Shown: positions 1 to 6,943, counted from the first letter of the stretch. The stretch is 14,860 nucleotides of DNA from an uncultured Clostridia bacterium (GCA_937874755.1 CALNBC010000315.1:1-14860), one strand, 5' to 3'. Numbers and translations: made by a program. Notes: generated from the sequence alone by a model not told the origin.

Positions 1-988
1 CTAAGTAGTCGCCAGTGACGCGCCGATTCATCAGGGTATCACCATAGTACGCATTCATCTCGTCGGCGTCTATCGTGATGTATCCGTCATCGATTGAGAA
101 GGAAAGCACAGTAACCGCATTGATTGCCAGCTCGACGTTGCCGCTGCCGTACACCGTGACGGTCGGCCTTGACACGACGTTCCCGCGATTGGTAAGCGTG
201 ATTGAGCTGAAGTCATTGCTCGCCATCGTTGCCGACAGCGTGAAGTCAACCGATGTGCCAGCCTGTATGTAAAGCCACAGCGCGTCATACTCCGTGCCAG
301 AGTCGGCGTCTGCCGTGACGCTAGATGTGCCGTCGTTCTTCAGCTCGATGTACGTCCCCCCGAAAGAGTCTCCATCAGGGTCGGCACGCGACACGAGCTT
401 GAGCGCACAGCCTGCTGAGTCGCCGCTCGTCTCAGCCGTGAGCGTGTAGCTTCCCGAAAGCGTGATGCGGTCTATCGGGACCATAATCTCGACCGTGTTC
501 GTCGCCTTCCCGGCAACGCGCACGCTTCCGCCGATTGAAGCTGCCGTCACTCCGAACCTGCTCGCTGTCGAGTCTTCAACGTTGATAAGCTGGTTAACGA
601 TTTCGAACGTCCTGTCAACCGCGTCGTATTTGTAAGGCTGCACGTGCATCTTCACCTTCGCCGTGCGGAACCTCACCAGACGCTCGAAGTCTATTTGGTC
701 GAGAATCTGATAGCGGTAGTATTTGTCTCGCTCGTTGCCGAAAACGACCTCGCCCTCCGAATCGAAGAACGAGATTGCATCGTCGATGTCGAAGTCACCG
801 TGAAGGCCGATGCTGACCTCCTTGTCGTAGGCGGCATATCCCAGCTTGGTGACTATATCGCCGTCGCGCCCGTCGATTTCCTCCGTGCTCGTGCGCATCT
901 TCGGCTTAGTGATAGGCGGAAGGGACTGTATTATCAGCCCCTTGACGTCAGTGCTCTTCTCGCCGTTCAATTCGATGTAGCCAATCAT
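1..988 (-). CDS. Distal tail protein (Dit, siphovirus tail family) with a carbohydrate-binding-like insert, 3' end off window
   Basis: Open from an ATG at 988 to the window edge without a stop, giving 329 codons. A GGGGGGTG ribosome site lies just upstream, and the gene starts 12 bases after the tape measure stop. Residues 1-130 look like the N-terminal Dit domain that forms the hub at the tail tip. Residues about 262-329 look like the C-terminal part of the same family (N-x-G-N, then PTVTVYGSGN, then the NAYYGDTLMN region). Between them, residues about 135-258 are rich in Ser, Thr, Gly and beta-branched residues and read like a beta-sandwich, carbohydrate-binding-module-like insert, as in 'evolved' Dit proteins. 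It should join the tail tube to the baseplate and may touch cell-wall sugar. The family is inferred from position and pattern. Probably only a few tens of residues are missing. Position right after the tape measure is the standard place for this gene. Confidence 0.8.
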   Translation of the reverse strand, partial: MIGYIELNGEKSTDVKGLIIQSLPPITKPKMRTSTEEIDGRDGDIVTKLGYAAYDKEVSIGLHGDFDIDDAISFFDSEGEVVFGNERDKYYRYQILDQIDFERLVRFRTAKVKMHVQPYKYDAVDRTFEIVNQLINVEDSTASRFGVTAASIGGSVRVAGKATNTVEIMVPIDRITLSGSYTLTAETSGDSAGCALKLVSRADPDGDSFGGTYIELKNDGTSSVTADADSGTEYDALWLYIQAGTSVDFTLSATMASNDFSSITLTNRGNVVSRPTVTVYGSGNVELAINAVTVLSFSIDDGYITIDADEMNAYYGDTLMNRRVTGDYL

Positions 989-1000
989 TCAGACACCCCC

Positions 1001-4000
1001 CTATGCGTAAATCGCTTTCGTGACCGTTCGCTCCACGAACCTTCCCGCCACCTCGTCATCGAGCACGATGTGGACCCTTCCGAGCGCTTCTATAACCGCT
1101 TCAACGATTCCATCATTGCCGTAGGCCCTGGCTCCTGCCGATTGATACGCGACCGATGCCATCGAGCCGCCAATCGAGAACTCCGAAGCGTCTGGCATGG
1201 CGTCCTGCATCTGCTGGGTCACGTGGCCCATCTCGCCCTCGAAGCCGACGCCGATGCCCTGCGCGATGTACTTACCGACTTGGTCACGGAACATGGTAGA
1301 AGGCGAATGGATGCCGAGTGCGTTCTTCATTCCGTCGAGGATGCCGGACGCGAAGGAACTCACCTTGTCGGCGAGCCAACCAGCAGCGCCGCTGATGCCG
1401 TTCCAAATGCCATGTACGATGTCGGAGCCGATGCTGAGCACGCGCCCGGGAAGCGATGTAAGCCCGTTGACCACGGCGTTGAACATGTTACTTGCGCCTT
1501 CCGCTCCCTTGGATGCCATCTGCCCAGCCCAAGAACCGAGGTTCGAGATTACGTTGCCCAGGAAACTTGCGATGCGCCCTGGCAGCTGCGAGACGAAGTT
1601 GATGACGTTGCTCAGGAACTGCGAACCGGCACGCGAAGCGTTGCTCGCCATGTTCGATGCCCACGAGATGACGTTGGAAATGACGTTGCTCAGGAACGAC
1701 GCGACGCGGCTCGGCAGCTGCTGGATGAAGTTGATGACATTGCTCAAGAACTGCGAGCCTGCCTGTCGCGCGTTGTTCGCCATGTTGGAGACCCAACTCA
1801 CGACGTTGGATATGACGCTGCTCAGGAAGTTTGCGATGTTTCCGGGAAGCTGCTGAACGAAGCTGACCACGTTGTGCAAGAACTGCATACCGGCCTGCTG
1901 GGCGTTCTGGGCGAACTTGATGACCCAAGAAGCTACCGTGCCGATTACGGTTCCCAAGATGTAGCCGATGTTGTACGGAAGGTTCTGCACGAAGTTCACG
2001 ACGTTCGAAACGAACTGCGAGCCTGCGCTAGCTGCCTGCGATGCCATGTTCGAAACCCATCCCGTCACCGTGGCGATGACGCTGTTCAGCCAGTCGGCGA
2101 ACATCTGCGGCAACTGGCTGATGTTGGTGCCGAGGTTCGTGAAGAAGTCCCCGATTGCCTGTACGGCATTGCCGATAAAGTCCTGGATGCCCTGCCATGC
2201 GTTCGTCACGGCATTGCGGAAGCCCTCGTTGGTATTCCAAAGAACGACGATGCCAGCGACCAATGCGGCGATTGCGGCAACAGCAAGGCCGATAGGGGAC
2301 GAAAGCTGCACAGCGTTCAGAATCCGCTGCGCGACGGTAAGTCCCTCAGTTGCCGTCTTCCACGTCTTGAAGGCGGTAACCATTGCTTCGATTTTCTGCG
2401 CAACCATGATTGTCCCCAAGGCTGCACCAATCGCTGAAATCAGCGGCCCAATCGTGGGTAGATTGTCCTTGAACCACTGGATGGCCTGCTTGATTGGCGG
2501 TATCACCTTCGCCACCGCGTCGGAGATGCCGTTGATGAATCCAGTGACGTTCTCGGAGCCGATTGCATCGTAAATCTGCATGAGTCCGTCGGTCACAGCG
2601 GCCTGCATGTTGCCCATTGCGCCCTCGAACGTATCGGTGGAGGTTGCCGCTTCCTGAGCCGCGTCGGTGAATCCCAAGTCCATGATAGCTTGGTTGAACT
2701 CGTCGGCTGTAATCTCGCCCTTCTCCATTGCGTCGCGGAAGTTGCCAGTGTAGGCCCCATTTTTCAGAAGCGCTTCCTGAAGTTTCCCGCTCGCGCCTGG
2801 AATCGCGTTCGCCAGCTGGTTCCAATTCTCGGTAGTCAGCTTTCCAGCGCCAGCGGTCTGCGTCAAAACCATCGACACCGAGCCAAACGTGTCGGCGTTG
2901 CCACCAGCGACGGCGTTGAGGTTTCCAGCAGCTTCCGTCAGCTGCTCGTAGTTGGGTATGCCGTTTGCCGCAAGCTGTGCCGTGGTGTTTGCCACGGTGT
3001 TAAGGTCGTAAACCGTCCTGTCGGCATAGTCCTTCATCTGCGTCTTCGCGGTTTCAATCTGCGTCTTGTCGTATCCCGCAAAGCTCATGGTCGATTCAAA
3101 CTTCTTCAGAGAATCTGAGCTGCTGACTGCCTCGCCAGCCAATGACTGAATGCCGCTGATTGCAGACTGGATGACGTTCCCAGCCAGATTTGCAAGTGCT
3201 CCCTTGAGGACGGTGAACCCGCCACCAGCCGCACCCTTGGCGCTCTTGTCAAGATTGTCAATGCCACCAGCAAGATTTTCTGCGCGGGAATTCACTGCGT
3301 CCATCTTAGACTGATTTTCCTGAAGCTCGCCAGAAAGGCTCTTAATCTGTGTACCAAGGCTCTTCGCTTCCGCGCTGTTCTTTCCATACGTGAGAACGGC
3401 GTTCGCGTACTCACTCTTAAGGCTCGAAAGCTTGCCCTTCTGCTGCTCGATGGTCGAGCTTAGCTTTTCCATCTCGCTGACGCTCTGTGACTGCTTTCCC
3501 TTGAGGTCTCCAAGCTCGGTACCAAGCCCGCTGATTTCGTTCTTGGTCTTGTTGACGCCGGCAGCGGTGTTGTTCATCTTGATACGCATGTTCGAAAGGC
3601 TGGTAGCGTTGGCGTCCTGCGCCTTGGAGCTGCTTTCAACCTCCTTGCTCAGCTGCGCAACGACGTCCTTCTGCTTCTGGTACTCTGGAGAGGTCTCTCC
3701 CAGCTCCTGACCGATGCGTTCGAGCTTTTCCTGCTCCTCCTTGTAGGACTGCACGAGCTTGTCGTGATTAGCCGTTTGTGTCTGGTACTCGGCCGACATC
3801 TTGCCGTACTGCGCCTGAAGCGTCGAAAGCCGCTGCTTCTGCTGCTCCAGCTTTTCGTTCAAGACGTTCTGCTTTGCCGTGAGTGCCTGCGTGCTCGTGT
3901 CGCCCTTGTCGTACTGGGACGAGACGAGCTTCATTTCGGACGATACTTCCTTGAGGTTCTGCGTGATTTTTCTCAGAGCCGCGCGGTATGTAGACTCGCC

Positions 4001-4033
4001 CGTTAACTTGACTGCCCCTCCAAAGCTTGCCAT
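1001..4033 (-). CDS. Phage tail tape measure protein
   Basis: This 1010-residue protein sets tail length and is carried inside the tail tube, then ejected with DNA. Residues about 20-260 are rich in Gln, Lys, Glu and Ser with heptad-like spacing, as expected for a long coiled coil. Residues about 300-480 resemble the conserved tape-measure N-terminal domain (TAQLAANGIPNYEQL, ENWNQLANAIPGASGKLQEA). Residues about 525-600 contain hydrophobic stretches that may cross a membrane (ending in LAVAAIAALVAGIVVLW). Residues 672-847 are four 44-residue repeats. Residues about 895-935 carry the LGIHSPSTMFRDQVGKYIAQGI motif region common to tape measures. The ATG at 4033 follows GGGGGTGATT at good spacing. 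The gene lies directly after the tail chaperones and before Dit, its usual place. Length and motifs make the call secure. Confidence 0.95.
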   Translation of the reverse strand: MASFGGAVKLTGESTYRAALRKITQNLKEVSSEMKLVSSQYDKGDTSTQALTAKQNVLNEKLEQQKQRLSTLQAQYGKMSAEYQTQTANHDKLVQSYKEEQEKLERIGQELGETSPEYQKQKDVVAQLSKEVESSSKAQDANATSLSNMRIKMNNTAAGVNKTKNEISGLGTELGDLKGKQSQSVSEMEKLSSTIEQQKGKLSSLKSEYANAVLTYGKNSAEAKSLGTQIKSLSGELQENQSKMDAVNSRAENLAGGIDNLDKSAKGAAGGGFTVLKGALANLAGNVIQSAISGIQSLAGEAVSSSDSLKKFESTMSFAGYDKTQIETAKTQMKDYADRTVYDLNTVANTTAQLAANGIPNYEQLTEAAGNLNAVAGGNADTFGSVSMVLTQTAGAGKLTTENWNQLANAIPGASGKLQEALLKNGAYTGNFRDAMEKGEITADEFNQAIMDLGFTDAAQEAATSTDTFEGAMGNMQAAVTDGLMQIYDAIGSENVTGFINGISDAVAKVIPPIKQAIQWFKDNLPTIGPLISAIGAALGTIMVAQKIEAMVTAFKTWKTATEGLTVAQRILNAVQLSSPIGLAVAAIAALVAGIVVLWNTNEGFRNAVTNAWQGIQDFIGNAVQAIGDFFTNLGTNISQLPQMFADWLNSVIATVTGWVSNMASQAASAGSQFVSNVVNFVQNLPYNIGYILGTVIGTVASWVIKFAQNAQQAGMQFLHNVVSFVQQLPGNIANFLSSVISNVVSWVSNMANNARQAGSQFLSNVINFIQQLPSRVASFLSNVISNVISWASNMASNASRAGSQFLSNVINFVSQLPGRIASFLGNVISNLGSWAGQMASKGAEGASNMFNAVVNGLTSLPGRVLSIGSDIVHGIWNGISGAAGWLADKVSSFASGILDGMKNALGIHSPSTMFRDQVGKYIAQGIGVGFEGEMGHVTQQMQDAMPDASEFSIGGSMASVAYQSAGARAYGNDGIVEAVIEALGRVHIVLDDEVAGRFVERTVTKAIYA
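1493..2020 (-). repeat. Four tandem 44-residue (132-bp) repeats inside the tape measure gene
   Basis: Residues 672-715, 716-759, 760-803 and 804-847 of the tape measure align as units of exactly 44 residues. Each unit follows the pattern [SM]QF-x2-NV[VI]-x-F-x3-LP at its start, a SW or SN-M pattern near its end, and A-G at its last positions. Units 3 and 4 both begin with SQFLSNVINF. A weaker unit follows (848-891, ...NAVVNGLTSLPGRV) and a partial one precedes (about 638-671). The repeats are amphipathic and probably helical. Gain or loss of a unit would change tail length by a fixed step, which is the known logic for tape measures. Confidence 0.85.
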
Positions 4034-4048
4034 TGTGAATCACCCCCA

Positions 4049-4064
4049 TGTTTCACGTGAAACA
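4049..4064. promoter_or_regulatory. parS: Perfect 16-bp palindrome identical to the chromosomal parS consensus
   Basis: The sequence TGTTTCACGTGAAACA is a perfect inverted repeat. It matches the near-universal parS site bound by chromosomal ParB/Spo0J (consensus TGTTNCACGTGAAACA). It occupies nearly all of the 32-base gap between the stop of the tail chaperone extension (4066) and the tape measure start (4033), just upstream of the tape measure ribosome site. The palindrome ends exactly at 16 bp, because the flanking bases do not pair. As it has no loop and no T-tract it is a poor terminator. Binding by host ParB is inferred. The ParB-like protein encoded in this window has no visible helix-turn-helix and is not an obvious partner. 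Confidence 0.75.
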
Positions 4065-4065
4065 C

Positions 4066-4317
4066 CTAGAACCATTCCTCATCGCTCTCGGCCTTCGCTT
4101 CAATCGCAGCATACGTCGAACCGCTTGCCCTCAGCCTTGTCTCGGTGTCGAACGTGTCCTTGTACGCCTGGTACAGCCCACGAAAGCTCCTGAGCGTCAA
4201 CCTTCCGACCTCCCTATCAGACGAAAGCCCAAGCCTCGCCCTGCCGATGAAGTAATACCACGCGAAGTTAATGGTCGGGTCGTAATCAAAAATCACGTCT
4301 TCGTCGTGGATTATGCG
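4066..4317 (-). CDS. Tail assembly chaperone GT extension (T part), reached by -1 frameshift
   Basis: This frame lies -1 relative to the G chaperone gene and has no convincing start or ribosome site of its own, since its first ATG (4296) is inside the GT read-through. If ribosomes slip on A_AAA_AAC at 4317-4323, translation continues with R-I-I-H-D-E-D-V-I-F-D-Y-D and adds 83 residues. The G-T fusion would then be about 198 residues (4661 to 4317 joined to 4317 to 4066). Features typical of T domains are the short length, the aromatic patch FAWYYFIGRARLGL and the acidic end DEEWF. In lambda, gpGT bridges the tape measure and tail tube protein during assembly, and the same role is expected here. 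It precedes the tape measure gene, with the parS-like palindrome between them. Confidence 0.8.
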   Translation of the reverse strand, partial: RIIHDEDVIFDYDPTINFAWYYFIGRARLGLSSDREVGRLTLRSFRGLYQAYKDTFDTETRLRASGSTYAAIEAKAESDEEWF

Positions 4318-4661
4318 TTTTTTGAATCATCCTCTGTTGAGTCGATGACGCTCTTCTGCACCTTGTCTGTCACGGATTCCAGCCCGACCTCGGTCAGGAT
4401 GCGAGCGACCTTCCTATGTGTAAGCGGCTTATCGTCGGTGCCGCTCTCGTCGTTGTCGATGTCGATGCCCTCGTTAATCATCTCGGTCACGCCAAAGACG
4501 AGCGCCTTGATGTTTGGCTCCCCGCCATCGTCAGGCTCGGTGAGCTTGCCCCACGCCTCGATGCTGCCGTACTCGTCCTGGATGGCCTCCATAACGTTGA
4601 GGTCGAAAACGAGCTTGTAGGTCTTGCCGCGATACTCGATTTCCTGCATTGTGCTCTTCAT
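4311..4661 (-). CDS. Tail assembly chaperone (G equivalent)
   Basis: A 116-residue protein between the major tail protein and the tape measure, the standard place of the lambda G-type chaperone that coats the tape measure before tube polymerisation. The start at 4661 has GGGAGG eight bases upstream. An in-frame ATG at 4649 is less well placed. The body (EIEYRGKTYKLVFDLNVMEAI, then ALVFGVTEMINEGIDI) resembles chaperones of Gram-positive siphophages, with an acidic, Asp/Glu/Ser-rich tail. The gene ends with the slippery run A AAA AAC just before its stop codon, so a minority of ribosomes should make the longer GT form. The call rests mainly on position, length and the frameshift rather than on strong motif identity. 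Confidence 0.85.
   Translation of the reverse strand: MKSTMQEIEYRGKTYKLVFDLNVMEAIQDEYGSIEAWGKLTEPDDGGEPNIKALVFGVTEMINEGIDIDNDESGTDDKPLTHRKVARILTEVGLESVTDKVQKSVIDSTEDDSKNA
4317..4323 (-). promoter_or_regulatory. -1 ribosomal frameshift slippery site A AAA AAC
   Basis: On the minus strand the G gene ends ...TCA AAA AAC GCA TAA. A_AAA_AAC is a canonical X_XXY_YYZ slippery heptamer for -1 slippage, and it lies two codons before the G stop. The -1 frame stays open for 83 further codons to 4066. This is the conserved G/GT arrangement of long-tailed phages. Confidence 0.85.
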
Positions 4662-4685
4662 TGCGTCTTCCTCCCTTTCTTCAGA

Positions 4686-4720
4686 AATGGGCCACGGTCC
4701 TCATGGACCCATGACCCATT
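4686..4720 (-). terminator. Intergenic hairpin between major tail protein and chaperone G (attenuator-like)
   Basis: On the minus strand a left arm of 16 bases (4720-4705) pairs with a right arm of 15 bases (4700-4686) around a 4-base loop (ATGA). There are two G-U pairs and one bulged G. No T-tract follows, so it is not a standard intrinsic terminator. It may protect the 3' end of the abundant major tail mRNA or partly lower downstream expression, which would fit the low need for chaperone and tape measure. Confidence 0.5.
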
Positions 4721-4748
4721 ATCCCGCATCTTTTGGCACGCGCCACCT

Positions 4749-5327
4749 CTATGCGGCAGCTGCCTGGAGCTTGCCCTTGACCCAAGAGACTGCGGCGTCC
4801 TTGGTGTCGAACGTCTTTGCGGCTGACCAATCTCCGTTCGCAAGCGAGGATGCCGTCCCCTCGATTTCGGTCGTCTTGAAATCAACCTTCTCGCCCTTGG
4901 TCTGGTCATCCTGAGACGGCTCGCCGAACTTCACCTTGTACATGAACTCGGCTTTGTACTTGATAACGCCATTGACCATCTTGGTAATCACACGACCGAG
5001 GCCAATGTAAGGCGCGGCGTCGTTGGCGTTGCGTACCATCTCACCGCCCGTGCCGTCGGTGCCAGCCTCGGAAACCGTGTGGCCGAGGATGGGCGCGAAG
5101 ATTGTATCGTCATCGTCTGCCACGCCAAGAGTGACCTTGGCTGAGTTGAAGCTCTTGTCAGACTCGGCGAGCGAGTCCTCCGCGTAGAGCGTGGCGTCGT
5201 TGTTGGTCACGTCCACCTTGCAGGACACGGCCTTGCCAAAGCTCTTAGCGCCGTCATAGGTCGTAGTACCGTCCTCCGCTTCGGTGAGCTTGCCCCACCA
5301 AAGGTTAGTAAGTCCAATCTTTGCCAT
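4749..5327 (-). CDS. Major tail protein (tail tube subunit, phi13-type family)
   Basis: A 192-residue protein that should stack in rings to build the tail tube. The ATG at 5327 (MAKIGLTNLWW) is preceded by AGAGGGG six bases away. An upstream in-frame start at 5351 lies inside the tail terminator gene and lacks a ribosome site, so I prefer 5327. The N-terminal pattern IGLTNLWWGKLTE, the acidic mid-region VADDDDTIFAPILGHT and the beta-rich segment KYKAEFMYKVKF followed by TTEIEGTASSLANGDW are typical of phi13-type major tail proteins of Gram-positive phages. The gene starts one base after the tail terminator stop and is followed by a hairpin and the chaperone gene. Confidence 0.9.
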   Translation of the reverse strand: MAKIGLTNLWWGKLTEAEDGTTTYDGAKSFGKAVSCKVDVTNNDATLYAEDSLAESDKSFNSAKVTLGVADDDDTIFAPILGHTVSEAGTDGTGGEMVRNANDAAPYIGLGRVITKMVNGVIKYKAEFMYKVKFGEPSQDDQTKGEKVDFKTTEIEGTASSLANGDWSAAKTFDTKDAAVSWVKGKLQAAAA

Positions 5328-5328
5328 T

Positions 5329-5685
5329 TTAAACCCCTCTTTCCTTTGCAAAACTGAGCGTCACATGGAAGTATCCAGTGTCGCTCTCGTACATGTCTGC
5401 CGAAGAGCGCGATGGTTGCCAAGTCCAACCAGCGCTCTCAAGCCTTGATTTTACCGCTTCCACCAGCGCGGTGAAGTTTCCCCTGCTGTACACGTCGAAG
5501 TCGTAGTACGTCACGTATCCAATCAGTGAATCGTCTCCGCTGTACGAGCTGTCATCAGACTCGCGCATGAAAATCACGTAAGGCTCGCCGTGCCCTTCGT
5601 AGTTCATGAAGCGGACTGGAACCTCTTTGCCGCCCACTGTGAAGCCGTCGAAGATGTCTAAGATTTCGGCGTTCAATCTAATCAC
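5329..5685 (-). CDS. Tail terminator / tail completion protein
   Basis: A 118-residue protein lying between the HK97 gp10-type gene and the major tail gene, the usual place of the tail terminator that caps the tube and joins it to the head. Visible pattern: MIRLNAEILDIF, a mid-section GEPYVIFM and GDDSLIGYVTYYDFDVYS, and a closing YESDTGYFHVTLSFAKER, which resembles terminators of Firmicutes and actinobacterial siphophages. The start is not ATG. GTG at 5685 overlaps the previous gene by 8 bases. A TTG at 5676 with AAGG nine bases upstream is an alternative and would remove three residues. Function is from position and general likeness; there is no catalytic motif to check. Confidence 0.8.
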   Translation of the reverse strand: MIRLNAEILDIFDGFTVGGKEVPVRFMNYEGHGEPYVIFMRESDDSSYSGDDSLIGYVTYYDFDVYSRGNFTALVEAVKSRLESAGWTWQPSRSSADMYESDTGYFHVTLSFAKERGV

Positions 5686-6106
5686 CCTTGATGTAGCGGT
5701 CTTGAACCTTCATCATCGCCGCTTCAATTTGGCCCTTCTTGAAGCTCTTGCGCATGAACGGGTGCCTTGGGTATGGCGAATTGCTGCGCCCGTACTCGAA
5801 AAGGTTGCAGACCAGCGGGGCTGGCACAGTGTACCGCTTCTTGCCGTTCTTGTTCTCGAAGTAGCCGTAGAAGGCCACCTTGGTGTTGCGTCCACCGTCT
5901 GACGGAGTGTAGTAAGGCCGCGTAATCTTCAGGCACTGCATTATCCCTGAGCTGTGGAAGCTCTGGGGGACGTTTGCCTTGACGTTCGCGAGGACTGTCT
6001 TTGCCCCCTCCTGCGTCATTTCCTCCAGCATCTTCTGGGTGTCAACGTTCAATTCCTCGAACATCTTGATAAGGTCGGTTGGAAGGTCTGCCTCGAACTT
6101 TGCCAT
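5678..6106 (-). CDS. HK97 gp10-family neck/tail component
   Basis: A 142-residue protein whose ATG shares its A with the previous stop (TGATG), with GGAGGTGGAG upstream. The pattern fits the HK97 gp10 family: a helical N-terminus (LPTDLIKMFEELNVDTQKMLEEM), a central EGAKTVLANVKANVPQS region, and a C-terminal half with LFEYGRSNSPYPRHPFMRKSF, where the aromatic and 'P-x-PFMRKSF' elements are characteristic. It is thought to act at the head-tail joint or in tail completion. The neighbours on both sides are head-tail joining proteins, which supports this. Confidence 0.88.
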   Translation of the reverse strand: MAKFEADLPTDLIKMFEELNVDTQKMLEEMTQEGAKTVLANVKANVPQSFHSSGIMQCLKITRPYYTPSDGGRNTKVAFYGYFENKNGKKRYTVPAPLVCNLFEYGRSNSPYPRHPFMRKSFKKGQIEAAMMKVQDRYIKGD

Positions 6107-6435
6107 CAGTGCTCCACCTCCTTCGCTTGAATCTCAAGTTCGACGTTGGCGTAGTTGACGTTGTTCAGGTACTGAATCTCGTAGCGCCTTCCGTCGAAAA
6201 GAACAACCATATCTCGTTCAATTTTCGTTTTGAGCGGGTAGCGAATCGTGAAGTTCGTCGTTGCCGCTTCGAAGCTCGTGCCGCTCTTTATGAGCGTGTA
6301 GCCGCTCGTCGTTCTCACGCCTGCGTATGCTTCCAGAACAGGCTCGTCGGTCGTTGTTGGGAACCCCTCCGCGTCGTGCCCCACCTTCGGGCTGACGATT
6401 TGGATTCGGTGATTGTACTTTCCCGCGTTAATCAT
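6106..6435 (-). CDS. Phage head-tail adaptor (head closure protein)
   Basis: A 109-residue protein starting at the ATG at 6435, one base after the connector stop. N-terminus MINAGKYNHRIQIVSP is the classic opening of the head-tail adaptor family (SPP1 gp16 / HK97 gp7-like, 'hRI.i..p'). Further matches are EGFPTTTDEPVLEAYAGVR, FTIRYPLKTKIERDMVVLFDGRRYEIQYLNNVN and a short C-terminus ending in ELEIQAKE. The strand-rich pattern fits the small beta-barrel fold that closes the portal-connector channel after packaging. Order connector, adaptor, gp10, terminator is the usual one for this phage type. Confidence 0.9.
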   Translation of the reverse strand: MINAGKYNHRIQIVSPKVGHDAEGFPTTTDEPVLEAYAGVRTTSGYTLIKSGTSFEAATTNFTIRYPLKTKIERDMVVLFDGRRYEIQYLNNVNYANVELEIQAKEVEH

Positions 6436-6436
6436 C

Positions 6437-6751
6437 TCACACCGCCGAAGGAAGAAGATTCACAGAGTGCATGTCGAGGATGCTCTGAACCGCCTGGTTG
6501 ACGTTGGACGAATCGACGTACATGGCGCGGTTGTCGTACATGTCCTGGGCGAGCACGAACAGCGCGACAACGAAGTCCTTGCTCTCGTCAAGCTGAGCCG
6601 CAGTCAGGCCAGTGTACTTGCTCATGTACGCGGTTGCCGCGCTGATTATCGTCTCGAGAAAACCGTCCTCGGATGCGGTCACCTCGCCGACCCTGAGATA
6701 TTCCGCAAGGTCGTCTGCGGTGACCTCGGAGACTTTCGTAATCTGGTTCAT
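6437..6751 (-). CDS. Head-tail connector protein (HK97 gp6-like)
   Basis: A 104-residue, mostly helical protein. The ATG at 6751 follows AAGGAGGGG seven bases upstream. The sequence SEVTADDLAEYLRVGE, then FLETIISAATAYMSKYTGL, then ESKDFVVALFVLAQDMYDNRAMYV is the standard pattern of the HK97 gp6 / Phage_connect family. This family forms a ring below the portal. It sits two genes after the major capsid gene, as expected. Its final codons lie one base from the next start. Confidence 0.93.
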   Translation of the reverse strand: MNQITKVSEVTADDLAEYLRVGEVTASEDGFLETIISAATAYMSKYTGLTAAQLDESKDFVVALFVLAQDMYDNRAMYVDSSNVNQAVQSILDMHSVNLLPSAV

Positions 6752-6766
6752 CTAATCCCCTCCTTT

Positions 6767-6943
6767 TTACTCTTGGGGATTCGGCTCCCCAGACTTCTTG
6801 GCGCTCCTGCCACGCTTGGGATTCACCTCTTCGATGTAGCCAGCCTTCAGCAGGTCGGCCACGATTGCGGCGTCCTCAATCTCCCGCATCTCTCCCTCGT
6901 GCATCGAGATTGCGCCGCTGAAAGACTTGAGCGCCTTATACAC
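6767..6943 (-). CDS. Small conserved head-region protein, 58 residues, GTG start
   Basis: A short gene in the gap after the major capsid gene, starting at a GTG that overlaps the capsid stop by 8 bases. An in-frame TGA lies two codons upstream, so the GTG is the only near-full-length start. Protein: VYKALKSFSGAISMHEGEMR, then EIEDAAIVADLLKAGYIEEV, then a basic Lys/Arg tail ending PNPQE. The pattern 'K-A-L-K-S-F-S-G-x-I-S-M-x-x-G-E' followed by 'L-L-K-A-G-Y-I-E-E' recurs in small proteins found between capsid and connector genes of Gram-positive phages. Function is unknown. A role in head-tail joining or capsid decoration is possible from position alone. Its stop is followed at once by the strong AAGGAGGGG site of the connector gene. 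Confidence 0.75.
   Translation of the reverse strand: MYKALKSFSGAISMHEGEMREIEDAAIVADLLKAGYIEEVNPKRGRSAKKSGEPNPQE

Noticed and set aside
644..2437. 597-codon open frame on the plus strand
   Set aside because: It is antisense to the tape measure and distal tail genes, has no ribosome site or recognisable fold, and its repeating pattern simply mirrors the 132-bp tape measure repeats.
4048..4620. Plus-strand open frame starting MFHVKH
   Set aside because: Its first codons are just a reading of the parS palindrome (ATG TTT CAC GTG AAA CAC); the rest is antisense to the chaperone genes.
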